Both the position numbers and the translations under genes were made by a program. 64,000 nucleotides of DNA from Iris pallida (Eukaryota > Streptophyta > Magnoliopsida > Asparagales > Iridaceae). Shown piece after piece: positions 46,741 through 58,629 of the stretch (position 1 is its first letter; every line of letters starts with the position of its first letter). The stretch spans positions 117,501 to 181,500 of the forward strand of contig JANAVB010004046.1 in the NCBI GenBank assembly GCA_029216955.1. Direction: 5' to 3'. The notes beneath the pieces are model-generated. The model had not been told where the DNA came from and searched no databases. It worked only from the letters and a program-made list of their open reading frames with translations.

Positions 46741-48984
46741 GTGTTGTTTGTGTCGAAGAAGGATGGGTCAGTACGCATGTGTATTGACTATAGGGCACTC
46801 AACAACCTCACGATCAAGAACAAATATCCACTGCCGCGGATCGACGATCTATTTGACCAATTGAGCGGAGCTCGGGTATTTTCCAAGATTGATCTGAGGT
46901 CGGGATATCACCAGGTGAAGGTGAAGGGGGAGGATATTTCCAAGACCGCTTTCAGGATGCGGTACGGGCAGTTCGAGTTATTGGTTATGCCGTTTGGGCT
47001 AACCAATGTACCAGGTGTGTTTATGAACCTTATGAACAAGGTGTTCCATCAGTATCTGGATCAGTTTGTGGTGGTATTCATAGATGATATCTTGATATAT
47101 TCCAAGACTGAGGAGGAGCACGAGGAGCATCTTAGGATCGTACTGGAGACTCTCAGGAAGGAGCAGCTTTATGGAAAACTCTCCAAGTGTGAGTTTTTCC
47201 TGGATCGGGTGGACTTCTTGGGGTATGTGGTGACTGGAGATGGTATCTCAGTTGACCCCAAGAAGATCGTAGCAGTTGAGTTATGGGCAGCGCCGACTTC
47301 AGTTGCAGAGATCAGGAGCTTCCTGGGCTGGCAGGATATTACCGGAGATTTGTGCAGGATTTCTCCCGGGTTGTAGAGCCGTTGACACGGTTGACCCGGA
47401 AGGATGCTGTGTATATTTGGTCAGATGAGTGTCAGGCAGCTTTTGATGAGTTGAGGAAGCGGCTGACGACAGCTCCGATTCTGACGTTGCCTTCAGGATC
47501 AGGTGGATTTACTATTTATAATGATGCTTCAGGGAAGGGGCTGGGTTGTGTGTTGCAGCAGCATGGAAAGGTGATTGCCTGTGCTTCCAGGCAGTTACGT
47601 CCCCATGAGAAGAACTACCCTACCCACGACCTGGAGCTGGCAGCAGTGATTTTTGCTTTGAAGCTGTGGAAGCATTATCTGTATGGTGAGAGGGTGGAGA
47701 TCTTCACAGATCACAAGAGCTTAAAGTATGTGTTCACTCAGAAGGAGTTGAATATGAGACAGCGCAGATGGTTGGAGTTGATGAAGGACTTCGACATTGC
47801 ACTGCAGTATCATCCAGGAAAGGCCAACGTGGTTGCCGATGCCTTTGAGTAGGTATCCGACAGCCATGTGTTTGACCATGGATCGGCATTTGCTTGCCGA
47901 CTTGGAGAGCCTTGGGATTGAGGTGATCGTGCCGGGAGTACAGATGCAGCTATGGGGGATGCAGATTCAGTCAGACTTGGTGGACAGGATCAAGGTGGCC
48001 CAGTTCGAGGATGTGGCTTTGCAGAGTATCAGAGAGCAGATCAGTATAGGAGTGGGGGATCCTGAGTTTTCACTTACAGAAGATGGTGCCCTGAGGCACG
48101 GTGCCAGGTTATGTGTGCCTAGCGGGGAGCTCAGAGAGCAGGTTATGCAGGAGGCCCACAGATCTCAGTACTCTATACACCCGGGTGCCAACAAGATGTA
48201 CCGAGATCCGCGGGAGCATGTTTGGTGGTCAGAAATGAAGCGGAAGGTGTCCCACTTCGTAGCTAGGTGCTTGGTCTGTCAGCAGGTCAAGGCAGAGAGA
48301 CAGAGGCCCGGTGGATTGTTGCAGCTACTGCCCATTCCCGAGTGGAAATGGGAGCATATCACGATGGACTTCGTTTCAGGATTGCCGCGTACTCCAGGAA
48401 GGAAAGACGCGATTTGGGTCATCATTGACAGGTTGACCAAATCAGCCCACTTCTTGCCATTCAAGGTGGGTACGTCTACAGAGAGGCTGGCGGAGATGTA
48501 TATGCGGCAGATAGTCAGGATCTACGGGGTTCCGGTCAGCATCGTCTCAGATCGGGATAGCCGTTTTACTTTCCATTTTTGGAGGAGTCTGCAGACCAGC
48601 TTGGGCACTCAGCTCAAGTTTAGTACTGTATACCACCCCCAGACGGACGGACAGTCAGAGCGGACTATTCAGACCCTTGAAGATATGCTGCAGACGTACA
48701 TCTTGGACTTTGGAGGTTCCTGGGAGGATCATCTTCATTTGGTGGAGTTTGCCTATAATAATAGTTTCCAGGCCAGCATCGAGATGTCACCTTTCGAGGC
48801 TCTGTACGGGCGTAGGTGCCGTACACCCTTATCCTGGGATGATGTTGGTGAGCGAGCTTTGCTGGAGCTAGAGATGATTGTGGATACGGCCAAGAAGGTG
48901 AAGCTCATCAGGGACAGACATCGCGTGGCACAGGACAGACATCGGCACTGGGCCGATAGCCACCGGAGGCCCTTGGAGTTTGAG
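46741..48984 (+). pseudogene. Body A pol exon 1: RT, RNase H, integrase core
   Basis: The RT begins with the [14 protein letters not shown] block and has polymerase site FIDD (about 47080-47091). RNase H has [11 protein letters not shown] and FTDHKSL. Integrase has CLVCQQVK and the DD-E residues in TMDFVSGLP, IVSDRDSRF and TDGQSERTI. Three single-base indels relative to body B (near 46733, 47328 and 47848) shift the frame, so the reading is split over 46741-47376, 47283-47852 and 47797-49056. The exon ends after RRPLEFE at a GAG|GTACAG donor. Without splicing the frame runs into the intron and stops at 49054-49056. Confidence 0.9.
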
Positions 48985-49078
48985 GTACAGATTAGAGTAG
49001 GATTAGATTTAGGTTGTTTGTTTGTGATTTTTGATCATGTTTGTTATTTATATTAATTGAGACCTTGCTTGTGTTTAG
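48985..49078 (+). other. Intron-like segment between integrase and chromodomain, body A
   Basis: A 94 bp segment begins GTACAG after codon GAG and ends TGTTTAG before GTC. It is AT-rich between GC-rich coding, has a branch-point-like TATTAATTG about 25-30 bases before the acceptor, contains an in-frame TAA, and is not a multiple of three. Removing it in phase 0 restores continuous homology with Element I, which has no interruption there. Body B has the same segment at 58536-58629. Confidence 0.85.
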
Positions 49079-49501
49079 GTCGAAGACCAGGTTTTCTTGA
49101 GGATATCTCCGACTCGTGGTACGATACATTTTGGTGGAGGCAGGAAGCTTAGCCCGTGCTTCATCGGCCCTTTCGTTATCAGCGGGAGAGTCGGTGACGT
49201 GGCTTACAGGCTAGACTTGCTGTCTGTACTTGTAGGGGTCCACAACATATTCTATGTATCACAGTTGAGACGGTATGTGGCTGACCCTAGCCATGTGCTC
49301 GATCATTCAGAGATAGAGGTTGGGCCTTCTCTCAGCTATCCAGAGCAGCCCGTGGAGATTCTGGATCGACTGGAGAAGGTTCTGAGGAACCAGGTGATAC
49401 CCTTAGTACGTGTCGCATGGAGGCATTATTCTCCAGGAGAGTCTAGCTAGGAGCGCGAGGATGAGATGCGCGAGCGGTACCCCTATCTTTTTGGACCTTG
49501 A
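49079..49501 (+). pseudogene. Body A pol exon 2: chromodomain-type C-terminus
   Basis: Reads VEDQVFLRISPTRG then the GPFVI/VGDVAYRL region and the ILDRLEKVLRNQVIPLVRV..YSPGES block, the chromodomain-like tail that in related elements directs integration by binding histone marks. A TAG at 49448-49450 (TGG in body B) cuts the final 17 codons; the original stop is TGA at 49499-49501. Confidence 0.85.
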
Positions 49502-49566
49502 GGTATACTTTCTATTCTTCTCATCAGTTGCATTTCGCCTTTCAATTTCGAGGACGAAATTCTTTT

Positions 49567-49578
49567 AAGGAGGGTAGA
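49567..49578 (+). other. Polypurine tract, body A
   Basis: AAGGAGGGTAGA two bases before LTR 2, identical in core to the tract of Element I. The same tract follows body B at 59118-59129. Confidence 0.85.
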
Positions 49579-49580
49579 TT

Positions 49581-52343
49581 TGTCACTACCAAAATTCTAG
49601 TTTGAGGGTAAATTTATCATTTTTGGGGTAATTTAAAATTATTAGTATTAATTAGAATTTATGGGAATTTTTAGGAATTATTTGAGATTGTTTGAACTAG
49701 GTTGACTTTTGACTAGTGTTGACTTTGTAGACCAACCTAGAAGCTAACCCTAGTTAGTGGGTCATGGTTAGGTCAAGTGACTCTAGTCTAACCTAGCCTA
49801 GGACATGGTTTAGTCATTTTAGCAAAAGGATTAGGAAGTCATAAGTCATGGCTTATGGTTTTAGAACTTTAATTAATTTAATCCATCTTAGCCTTGTAAC
49901 TTGGCCCAAGGCCCAATGATTTGGCAAAGCCCTAACCCTAAGAGTGTATGGCCGGCCACCCCTATAGCCTAGGGATTCCCACCATATAAAACCCCTCCCA
50001 AATCTAGGGTTGCCTCTTTCTTAGGAAGAGCCCTAATTTCAAGGAGGTGAGTTCTATTGTCATTTAATTTCTAGAGCTCCTTTCCTATTCCTTTTTCTTT
50101 CTAAATTGTTCCAATAGGTTCTAATAGGACTGTTATTGCTGTTGTTGAGCTCTCTTTTCAGTGTGAAGTTGTTTTGGATTGACTGGGTCTTCAAGTGGAG
50201 AGTATTGAATAGGAGGTTTCTATTGAAAGTTCAACAAGAGGTAACTTCTTCAAATCTCTATGAAATTTCAATTAGTCTTCATGAATAGAAAGCTCTAAGG
50301 GTCCCCCTAGGGTCTGGATAGGATTCGTGCTTGGTGTCGGGGGTTTCGTGTCCGTTCTGGACACGTATCAGTAGTTAGGACTAGGTGTTCGACGAAATGC
50401 CTCAAAGTGCATTTCGATCGTATTTATTCAATATTTTTGAATAGGAATGTTAGTTTAGATCTTGTCTATGGATTTTTGTTCTTGTATGGTTAGTGTCGTG
50501 TCGTTTGTGTCGGATTCGGTGTGGTGGACACGCGCCGCACACGACCGCGCGTACCGCTACAGTGCTCTCCTGCCTATCGGGGTCTGTAGCGGACACGACA
50601 CGCATTGTTTGGACACGAGACTTGACACATGGCATAGGGCCATGACTGACACCCCGTGTGTCAAGCCCCATGTGTCCCCGTGTCGTGTCTAGGTAGGAAT
50701 CGTGTGTGCACGGGGACACACTGTGTAGTCGAGTGTTTTGGAGTTGTATTCTGATGTTTAATCATTTTTTAAATGTTCTTAAATTATGTTTTAATGATGG
50801 TTTGGATCCTAAATATCATGTTTAATCCCTGTTATTATAGAGTTACATATTTGTTTGGGTTAAGGTGGTGTTTTGGCTCGAAAATAGGTTCAAATGACTG
50901 TTTACTGATATATGGCTCTGATACTGCTTTCCAGTTAATTTCCAACCTATTTAATCCACTGTTCTGCTATGTTTTTTCAACTAAATTTGATCCCCACATG
51001 TTACCTATCATGTTAGCTAAGTATGTTCATTCGAGATTTGAAATGGTATGGTGTGTTATGAGAATTGGCATGTGGGTTGGTTGACTTCAAAAACTGATAC
51101 ATATGTTTTATGCATTGACTGAACCTGAGTTTAGTTCCTGTTTAGATTTTAAATAAAGGTTGGTTTGAATGTTAAATATGTTGGACTGAATGTGTTCTTA
51201 ACTGTGTTACTTTCCAATTTTTCCTTTTCCTGAGAATTGATGGACTGTTTGGGTTTCTATGTTGAACCTGAGATTTAATTTGGTTTAACCCAGTTATGTA
51301 CTGTTTTGGGGTTCAATAGAAACCTATGAGTTTGGTTTTGATATGTTGAAACACTGTTTCATTGTAAAACTGAGTTTTGGTTTTGGTTTTGGGTTAAATT
51401 TGTAAAACCTGGGATTAGGATTTTATGTTCAGTTTGTGTGAACCTGAGAATACATGAGGGTGTGAAAAACTGAGATTTAAGTTCCAGTTTATAAAAACCT
51501 GAGTTTAAGTGTGTGCAATTCCAGTTTTGACTGGATGTTGAATTGCCCTTTATCCTTCTATTTCATTCACTGTTTTCTTTCATTAATATATATACACTGT
51601 TGAACTGTTTGAGTTCAAATCTGAAACCTGAAGATTAGGAGGAGGGGCAATGAATTGACTTCCTTTCCCTTTTCTAATTAATCTGGGAATAGGCCATGTC
51701 TTCCTGACTTCATGATACTTTGACTATTTTTAAAATGTTTTACTGATTTCCTTTTTCTCTTCACTGTTCTGTGCTCTTCCCTTGCTATGCACTGGTTTTA
51801 ATTCCTGCACACACAAGTATACACACACACTGTTTTTGGTTCTTCTTCACTGTTTGGGGATTTCATGCACATTAGTTACCTGTATATGTTGAATGTTGCA
51901 CTGTTTTATGTGCCATACACACACACACCCACAGCAGTTGCACACTGTCACTTCACTGTTTTTCTTCCCTGCATATATGGTAAATCCCTGCATTGTATAC
52001 ACACACACACCACATCACCCTGTATACACACTGCTCTCCTCATTCACTGTCATTTCTTGCACACTGTTTACATAACACACACACACATGATATATATTAC
52101 CTTCCTATACACCCACATATTCACTTAACACATATCCTATTACACTACCCTACTTTCCTGTCACTTTGACACACCACATCATGTAGCACACACACACAGC
52201 TATACATACACACATTTACTCATGTCCCTATATGCCTACCTTATGCACAGCCCCTATATGTGACTATATGCATATGTAAATCAATGTATTATATATATGA
52301 AGCTAATATATGCTTTGAGACATATGTGTTCCTATATGTATGA

Positions 52344-52397
<54 letters not shown>

Positions 52398-52509
52398 TAT
52401 GCTAGTTTAATACTTAGCCTAGGGTCATTTAGGATGTGTATAATGTGTAGAGTAGTGAATGTGCATATTTTGTGTAGTGTGATGAATATATTGTGGTATG
52501 CTTAGACTT

Positions 52510-52602
<93 letters not shown>

Positions 52603-54049
52603 GAGTGATAGGTTTAAATACAGGAATTTACTTGTTTAGACTAATGTAGACTAGTGTAGTCTAGGGTAGACTAGTTTAGACTTAATTAGACTTGGTTGAC
52701 CTAGTTTGACTTCTAGGGTTGACCAGAGTTGACCAAGAGTTGACTTTGGTCTAGATTGACCTAGAATCATGTAGAATGCATAGTAGGACTCCATTTTACT
52801 ATTCTGGACTTGTTGTGACTTGTGCTGTTCTGATTAGGAGCCAGACACCACTCCTTGGACAGTACGTTTCATTTGGGACACTCAGATACAGGCGAGTACA
52901 TGCTCTGATCATTTCATATCTTGCTTAGAATTATTTCCTGCAGTAGACTACTTTACTTGTACTGTCACGACGGTCACACGGATTGGTACTATATGGATCA
53001 TTTCTTGAGATGTTATCCTTAGGGAGCATCGGGTACTACGTGTTCTGTGTGTTTCACTTAAATGGCGTATCACTATGCTTCTTGGTTTACTTGATTACTT
53101 GTGACATGTACCCTCATGATCACAGAGTCTCTTGAATCTTACACAGTTGGGTAACCCCCAGACTCTCCATTTATGGGACATCCATGTGTCACCCTTCGGG
53201 GGCTATGCATGGAATCATATAACATAACCTGGCTGGATCCTTGTGTATTGATTGGGGGTACGGGGGAGTAGAAGTGGACATGTGAATAATACACCAGAAG
53301 TATCTTCATTGAATCATTCTGTAGTGTCTTCTTTGAATCATCCCAGGCCATTTATATGTTCATATTGCACTCTGACTCACTAGTCACTGCTAGTTCCCTA
53401 TGTATAGTAGATATTTCTATTGCAGTTCTCTCTCTGTTTTTTATACTGCACTTCTTTCAGTACTTGTATCTTACTTTACTGCATGTTTATATTTTCTAAC
53501 CTGCTATGATCTGTTGAGATGTACTGTACTCGCTCCTGTCCTGACTGGACCTGTTGAAAATATTACAGAGGACGAGGAGGAGGCCTGCCTGGATACCTAC
53601 TACGGGGCAGCCTTAGATGACACCTTTGAGCTGGACTCCCAGGAGGACCCAGCTGTAGCTGAGGATATTCTCCCGACTGCCTAGTCTAGACTAGTTAGGC
53701 TTATCTTACTTTTGCAGTCTTGAGACATGTCTTAGTTAGACTTTATTTAGAGTTGTGAGTTGTATATATTCCTTCATCTGAGACCTTGTACTGTTGGATA
53801 TTGTTGGGATTATCTTAGACTACTATTTTATTTATTTTATTCCTTGAGTTCTATTTCACATCGTGCTATTTCTTCCTTAGTTGTGATTTGGTTTACTATT
53901 GCTATGTCACCCCCATTCGGGGAGTATAAACTGTTTAGAGATATATTATTAGATGTTGTGACCTAGGACAGCGTTCTACCGCCGACACTGCGGCGTAGGC
54001 TGGACGTACCCATGTCTCGTGCCCTTACTCTAGGGTGCGGGTCGTGACA
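49581..54049 (+). repeat. Element II LTR 2 (4469 bp), shared by both bodies
   Basis: The middle LTR serves as 3' LTR of body A and 5' LTR of body B. It has the same landmarks as LTR 1: TATAAAA at 49985-49991, the donor-like AAGGAGGTGAGT, the CA-rich block, two (TA)n tracts and the acidic reading frame ending at 53682-53684. Shortest (TA)n content of the first two LTRs. Confidence 0.93.
53554..53684 (+). CDS. Short acidic reading frame inside the LTR, unknown
   Basis: A GC-rich stretch in AT-rich LTR sequence follows ATTACAG, an acceptor-like site, at about 53561-53567, and reads EDEEEACLDTYYGAALDDTF and on to DPAVAEDILPTA before TAG. LTR 1 (about 44011-44134) and LTR 3 (about 63310-63428) have nearly the same peptide with one or two changes at the end. 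Element I LTRs have a shorter acidic reading (EPVPEDPAYFYLQDGQH, about 2910-2960) in a similar position. It may be a captured exon, a coding exon used in a spliced leader, or a regulatory DNA element; no function is assigned. Confidence 0.3.
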
Positions 54050-54293
54050 CATTTTTAGTGGTGGCCCATACAGGTCTAGACTAGAAGTGTGGTGGTACTC
54101 GAACTAGAGTATCACTACAGCCTGCTATAGGATATAGGATATAAATTTTTTTAAGGTACTTAATCACATTAGGAAAATTTCTTTATTGCCATCTAAATTC
54201 TTATTGTCAGCTGATCCTTTGAATTATAATTGTCCGCCTTTGTTATATCGCTTCTTTCTCAGAAATTGATACTCTTGTTTGTCTATCTTCAGG

Positions 54294-55607
54294 ATGGTAG
54301 AGACTAGATCGCAGCGTACCATCTATGGGGATGCTATGGAGGGGATTGCTACCTCCCAGCCAGCACGATGAGGCCAGGGGACTGCAGCTCCTGCCACCTC
54401 AGCTCGTGTTGAGACCTCGGCAGTCGCAGCAGGGGACATGCATCCACCGGCTCGGAGGCAGGACCCGGTTTTCCCAGAGGATCCTTACCAGTAGCCACCT
54501 GCAGGGACAGTTGACGCCGTTCAGCTGTTGGCCTTCTTCAGGCAGTACATGGAGGGTCAGCAGACTCAGCAGCAGAGGCAGACGGTAGAGCTCACTCGAG
54601 GCATTGAGCTGGCAGTGACAGCAGTGGAGAGAGTCGTGGCTCAGCCAGTAGCAGTCCAGCAGCCATACCAGCCACGGGAGATAGGCATCCAGAACTTCCA
54701 GAAGATGCACCCGAGAGACTTCCGAGGGACAGAGGGGATCCTGTATGCCGATGAGTGGATCGAGCATATGGAGAAGATCTTTAGGCTGGCGAAGATTCCG
54801 ACGAGGCTCCAGATAGAGGCAGCAGCCAGTATGATACAGGATCTGGCCCGTATATGGTACCAGACCGACCCGAGGGTCGGTACAGCAAGACAGACTTGGG
54901 CAGCATTCAAGAAGCTGTTCAAGGAGAAGTTTTTTCCGGAAGCAGCGCTGGGAGCCCTCGAGACTCAGTTCGAGGCCCTAGTCCAGGGGAGTCAGTCTGT
55001 GGAGGAGTATACAAGAGAGTTCTGCCGCCTGGGCAGATTTGTAGAGGACTTGTCAGAGATGACGAAGGCCCGAAGGTTCCGGAAGGGCTTGGTAAAGGAG
55101 GTCAAGTCCTACACCAAGAACGCCCGCAGTACTACATTTGAGGAGATACTGGTGGACGCACTAGCTGCAGAGGATGATCTTGAGCTTAGGCTCAAGAGGG
55201 GGCGAGACTCCCAGGGAGGTAACAGTAGCGGAGGACCGGCCAAGAGGCCGCACTTTCAGCATCAGCAGCTGAGGCAGTTTCAGCCGCAACCGATTCAGCA
55301 GAGGCCAGCCCCTCAGCAGCAGCAGCCGAGGCAGCACCAGCAGGGACAGAGGTAGAGTATTACTTGTGCCTATTGCAAGAAGCCCGGGCATGTCGCCAAT
55401 GAGTGTCGGAGGAGGCTGGGCCAGTGCCTGAAGTGTGGTTCAGCAGACCACCAGATGAGGAAGTGCCGCGTAGTATGAGCAGGCCCGGGAGGAGGAGCCA
55501 GGGCACCAGCAGGTCAGCAGCGGGGACCAGCCCTACCGATACAGCAGCAGAAATTTGTTCAGCACCAGCAGCAGGCCAGGGGAGGCCAACAGGGGTGAGG
55601 ATTCGCC
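54294..55607 (+). pseudogene. Body B gag
   Basis: Same start context as body A (TCTTCAG|GATGG). The gag core lies at about 54680-55150, followed by a Gln-rich linker and two zinc knuckles, CAYCKKPGHVANEC and CLKCGSADHQMRKC; both are intact here, unlike body A. Nonsense codons in one unbroken frame: TGA 54369, TAG 54492, TAG 55353, TGA 55476, TGA 55596. Body A has CGA, CAG, CAG, CGA and CGA at these places, so all five are C-to-T changes. The longest open part (54528-55355) covers the core. Confidence 0.9.
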
Positions 55608-56294
55608 ATGGCAGCAGAGGATGCAGAGGTCATCGGGAAGCTGATTGCAGGTTCGATTCTTCTTGACTCCAGTCCAGCATTTGCCTTATTCAATTTTTGT
55701 GCTTCGTATAGCTTCATATCAGTATCTTTTGCGATTAGACACGGTATCGTAGCTGAATCGTTGCCTAGGACTTACAAGATCACGACCGGGGGTGGTATTA
55801 TCCTCGTGAGTAATATTTGTAAGGGTCGGAGAGTAGTTTTGGGAGGCCGTGAGTTGGAGGTGAGCCTGCTCGTAATACCATTGCCGAACTACGATATAGT
55901 ACTAGGCATGGATTGGTTGAGCAGGCACCACGCCAGCATTGATTGCAGAGGAGGTAGAGTTTTCTTCAGAGCGCCAGGGGAGCCAGAGTTCGAGTACTCC
56001 AGATGTCAGGCAGAGCAGAGCAGCGGAGTCTTCTGTGGAGTCTCGGTAGAGGAGCAGACGATTCCACACCCCTTGATAGCAGTTTTTATAGATGTTTTCC
56101 CAGAGGAGTTGCCGGGACTGCCACCAGACAGAGACATAGAGTTCTCGATAGACTTGGTTCCAGGAGCGGAGCCCATCTCTCAGTATGTCTATCGGGTGAA
56201 CAACAGCGAGCTGGTGGAGCTGAAGAAGCAGGTGGATGAGCTATAGGACAAGGGCTTCATCCGCTCGAGTTCGTCGCCATAGGGTGCACCAGTA
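55608..56294 (+). pseudogene. Body B protease, active site lost
   Basis: In frame with gag. The protease active-site segment DSGAS seen in body A and Element I reads NFCAS here (about 55692-55706). The catalytic Asp is replaced by Asn, so the protease would be inactive. TAG at 56244-56246 (CAG in body A) and TAG at 56280-56282 follow; the latter also exists in body A at 46730. Confidence 0.88.
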
Positions 56295-58535
56295 TTGTTT
56301 GTGCCGAAGAAAGATGGATCAGTACGCATGTGTATTGACTATAGGGCACTCAACAACCTCACGGTCAAGAACAAATACCCACTGCCGCGGATCGACGATC
56401 TATTTGACCAGTTGAGCGGAGCTCGGGTATTTTCCAAGATTGATCTGAGGTCGGGATATCACCAGGTGAAGGTGAAGGGGGAGGATATTCCCAAGACCGC
56501 TTTCACGATGCGGTACGGGCAGTTCGAGTTTTTGGTTATGCCATTTGGGCTAACCAATGCACCAGCTGTGTTTATGAACCGTATAAACATGGTGTTCCAT
56601 CAGTATCTGGATCAGTTTGTGGTGGTATTCATAGACGATATCTTGATATATTCCAAGACTGAGGAGGAGCACGAGGAGCATCTTAGGATCGTGCTGGAGA
56701 CTCTCAGGAAGGAGCAGCTTTATGAAAAACTCTCCAAGTATGAGTTTTTCCTGGATCGGGTGGACTTCTTGGGGCATGTGGTGACTGGAGATAGTATCTC
56801 AGTTGACCCCAAGAAGATCGTAGCAGTTGAGGCATGGGCAGCGCCGACTTCAGTTGCAGAGATCAGGAGCTTCCTGGGGCTGGCAGAATATTATCGGAGA
56901 TTTGTGCAGGATTTCTCCCGGTTTGCAGAGCCGTTGACACGGTTGACCCGAAAGGATGCTGAGTATGTTTGGTCAGAGGAGTGTCAGGCAGCTTTTGATG
57001 AGTTAAAGAAGCGGCTGACGACAGCTCCGATTCTGACGTTGTCTTCAGGATCAGGTGGATTCACTATTTATAGTGATGCTTCAGGGAAGGGGCTGGGTTG
57101 TGTGTTGCAGCAGCACGGGAAGGTGATTGCCTATGCTTCTAGGCAGTTACGTCCCCATGAGAAGAACTACCCTACCCACGACCTAGAGCTAGCAGCAGTG
57201 ATTTTTGCTTTGAAGCTGTGGAAGCATTATCTGTATGGTGAGAGGGTGGAGATCTTCACAGATCACAAGAGCTTAAAGTATGTGTTCACTCAGAAGGAGT
57301 TGAATATGAGACAGCGCAGATGGTTGGAGTTGATGAAGGACTTCGACATTGCACTGCAGTATCATCCAGGGAAGGCCAACGTCGTTGCCGATGCCTTGAG
57401 TAGGTATCCGACAGCCATGTGTTTGACCATGGATCGGCATTTGCTTGCCGACTTGGAGAGCCTTGGGATTGAGGTAATCGTGCCGGAAGTGCAGATGCAG
57501 CTATAGGGGATGCAGATTCAGTCAGACTTGGTGGACAGGATCAAGGCGGCCCAGTTCGAGGATGTGGCTTTGTAGAGTATCAGAGAGCAGATCAGTATAG
57601 GAGTGGGGGATCCTGAGTTTTCACTTGCAGAAGATGGTGCCCTGAGGTACGGTGCCAGGTTATGTATGCCTAGCGGGGAGCTCAGAGAGCAGGTTATGTA
57701 GGAGGCCCACAGATCTCAGTACTCTATACACCCGGGTGCCAACAAGATGTACCAAGATCTGCGGGAGCATGTTTGGTGGTCAGGAATGAAGCGAAAGGTG
57801 TCCCACTTCGTAGCTAGGTGCTTGGTCTGTCAGCAGGTCAAGGCAGAGAGACAGAGGCCCGGTGGATTGTTGCAGCCGCTGCCCATTCCCGAGTGGAAAT
57901 GGGAGCATATCACGATGGACTTCGTTTCAGGATTACCGCGTACTCCAGGAGGGAAAGACGCAATTTGGGTCATCGTTGACAGGTTGACCAAATCAGCCCA
58001 CTTCTTGCCATTCAAGGTGGGTACGTCTACAGAGAGGCTGGCGGAGATGTATGTGCGGCAGATAGTCAGGATCCACGAGGTTCCGGTCAGCATCGTCTCA
58101 GATCGGGATAGCCGTTTTACTTCCCATTTTTGGAGGAGTCTGTAGACCAGCTTGGGCACTCAGCTCAAGTTTAGTACTGCATACCACCCCAAGACGGACG
58201 GACAGTCAGAGCGAACTATTCAGACCCTTGAAGATATGCTGCGGACGTACGTCTTGGACTTTGGAGGTTCCTGGGAGGATCATCTTCATTTGGTGGAGTT
58301 TGCCTACAATAATAGTTTCCAGGCCAGCATCGAGATGTCACCTTTCGAGGCTCTGTACGGGCGTAGGTGCCGTACACCCTTATCCTGGGATGATATTGGT
58401 GAGCGAGCTTTGCTGGGGCCAGAGATGATTGTGGATGCGGCCGAAAAGGTGAAGCTCATCAGGGACAGACTTCGCGTGGCGCAGGACAGACATCGGCACT
58501 GGACCGATAGCCACCGGAGGCCCTTGGAGTTTGAG
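56295..58535 (+). pseudogene. Body B pol exon 1: RT, RNase H, integrase core
   Basis: The best preserved pol in the window: 56295-57506 is open for 403 codons and contains the whole RT (polymerase site FIDD at about 56634-56645) and RNase H ([34 protein letters not shown]). Integrase follows in the same frame with CLVCQQVK, TMDFVSGLP, IVSDRDSRF and TDGQSERTI. TAG codons at 57504 (TGG in A), 57573, 57699 and 58143 (CAG in A) interrupt it. No frameshift occurs from 54294 to 58535. The exon ends RRPLEFE at the donor GAG|GTACAG. Confidence 0.92.
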
Positions 58536-58629
58536 GTACAGATTAGAGTAGGATTAGATTTAGGTTGTTTGTTTGTGATTTTTGATCATGTTTGTTATTT
58601 ATATTAATTGAGACCTTGCTTGTGTTTAG
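58536..58629 (+). other. Intron-like segment between integrase and chromodomain, body B
   Basis: 94 bp, GTACAG...TGTTTAG, the same length and almost the same sequence as in body A, phase 0. Joining across it gives E|VGDQVFLRISP, colinear with the uninterrupted FSVGDHVFLRISP of Element I. Confidence 0.87.
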
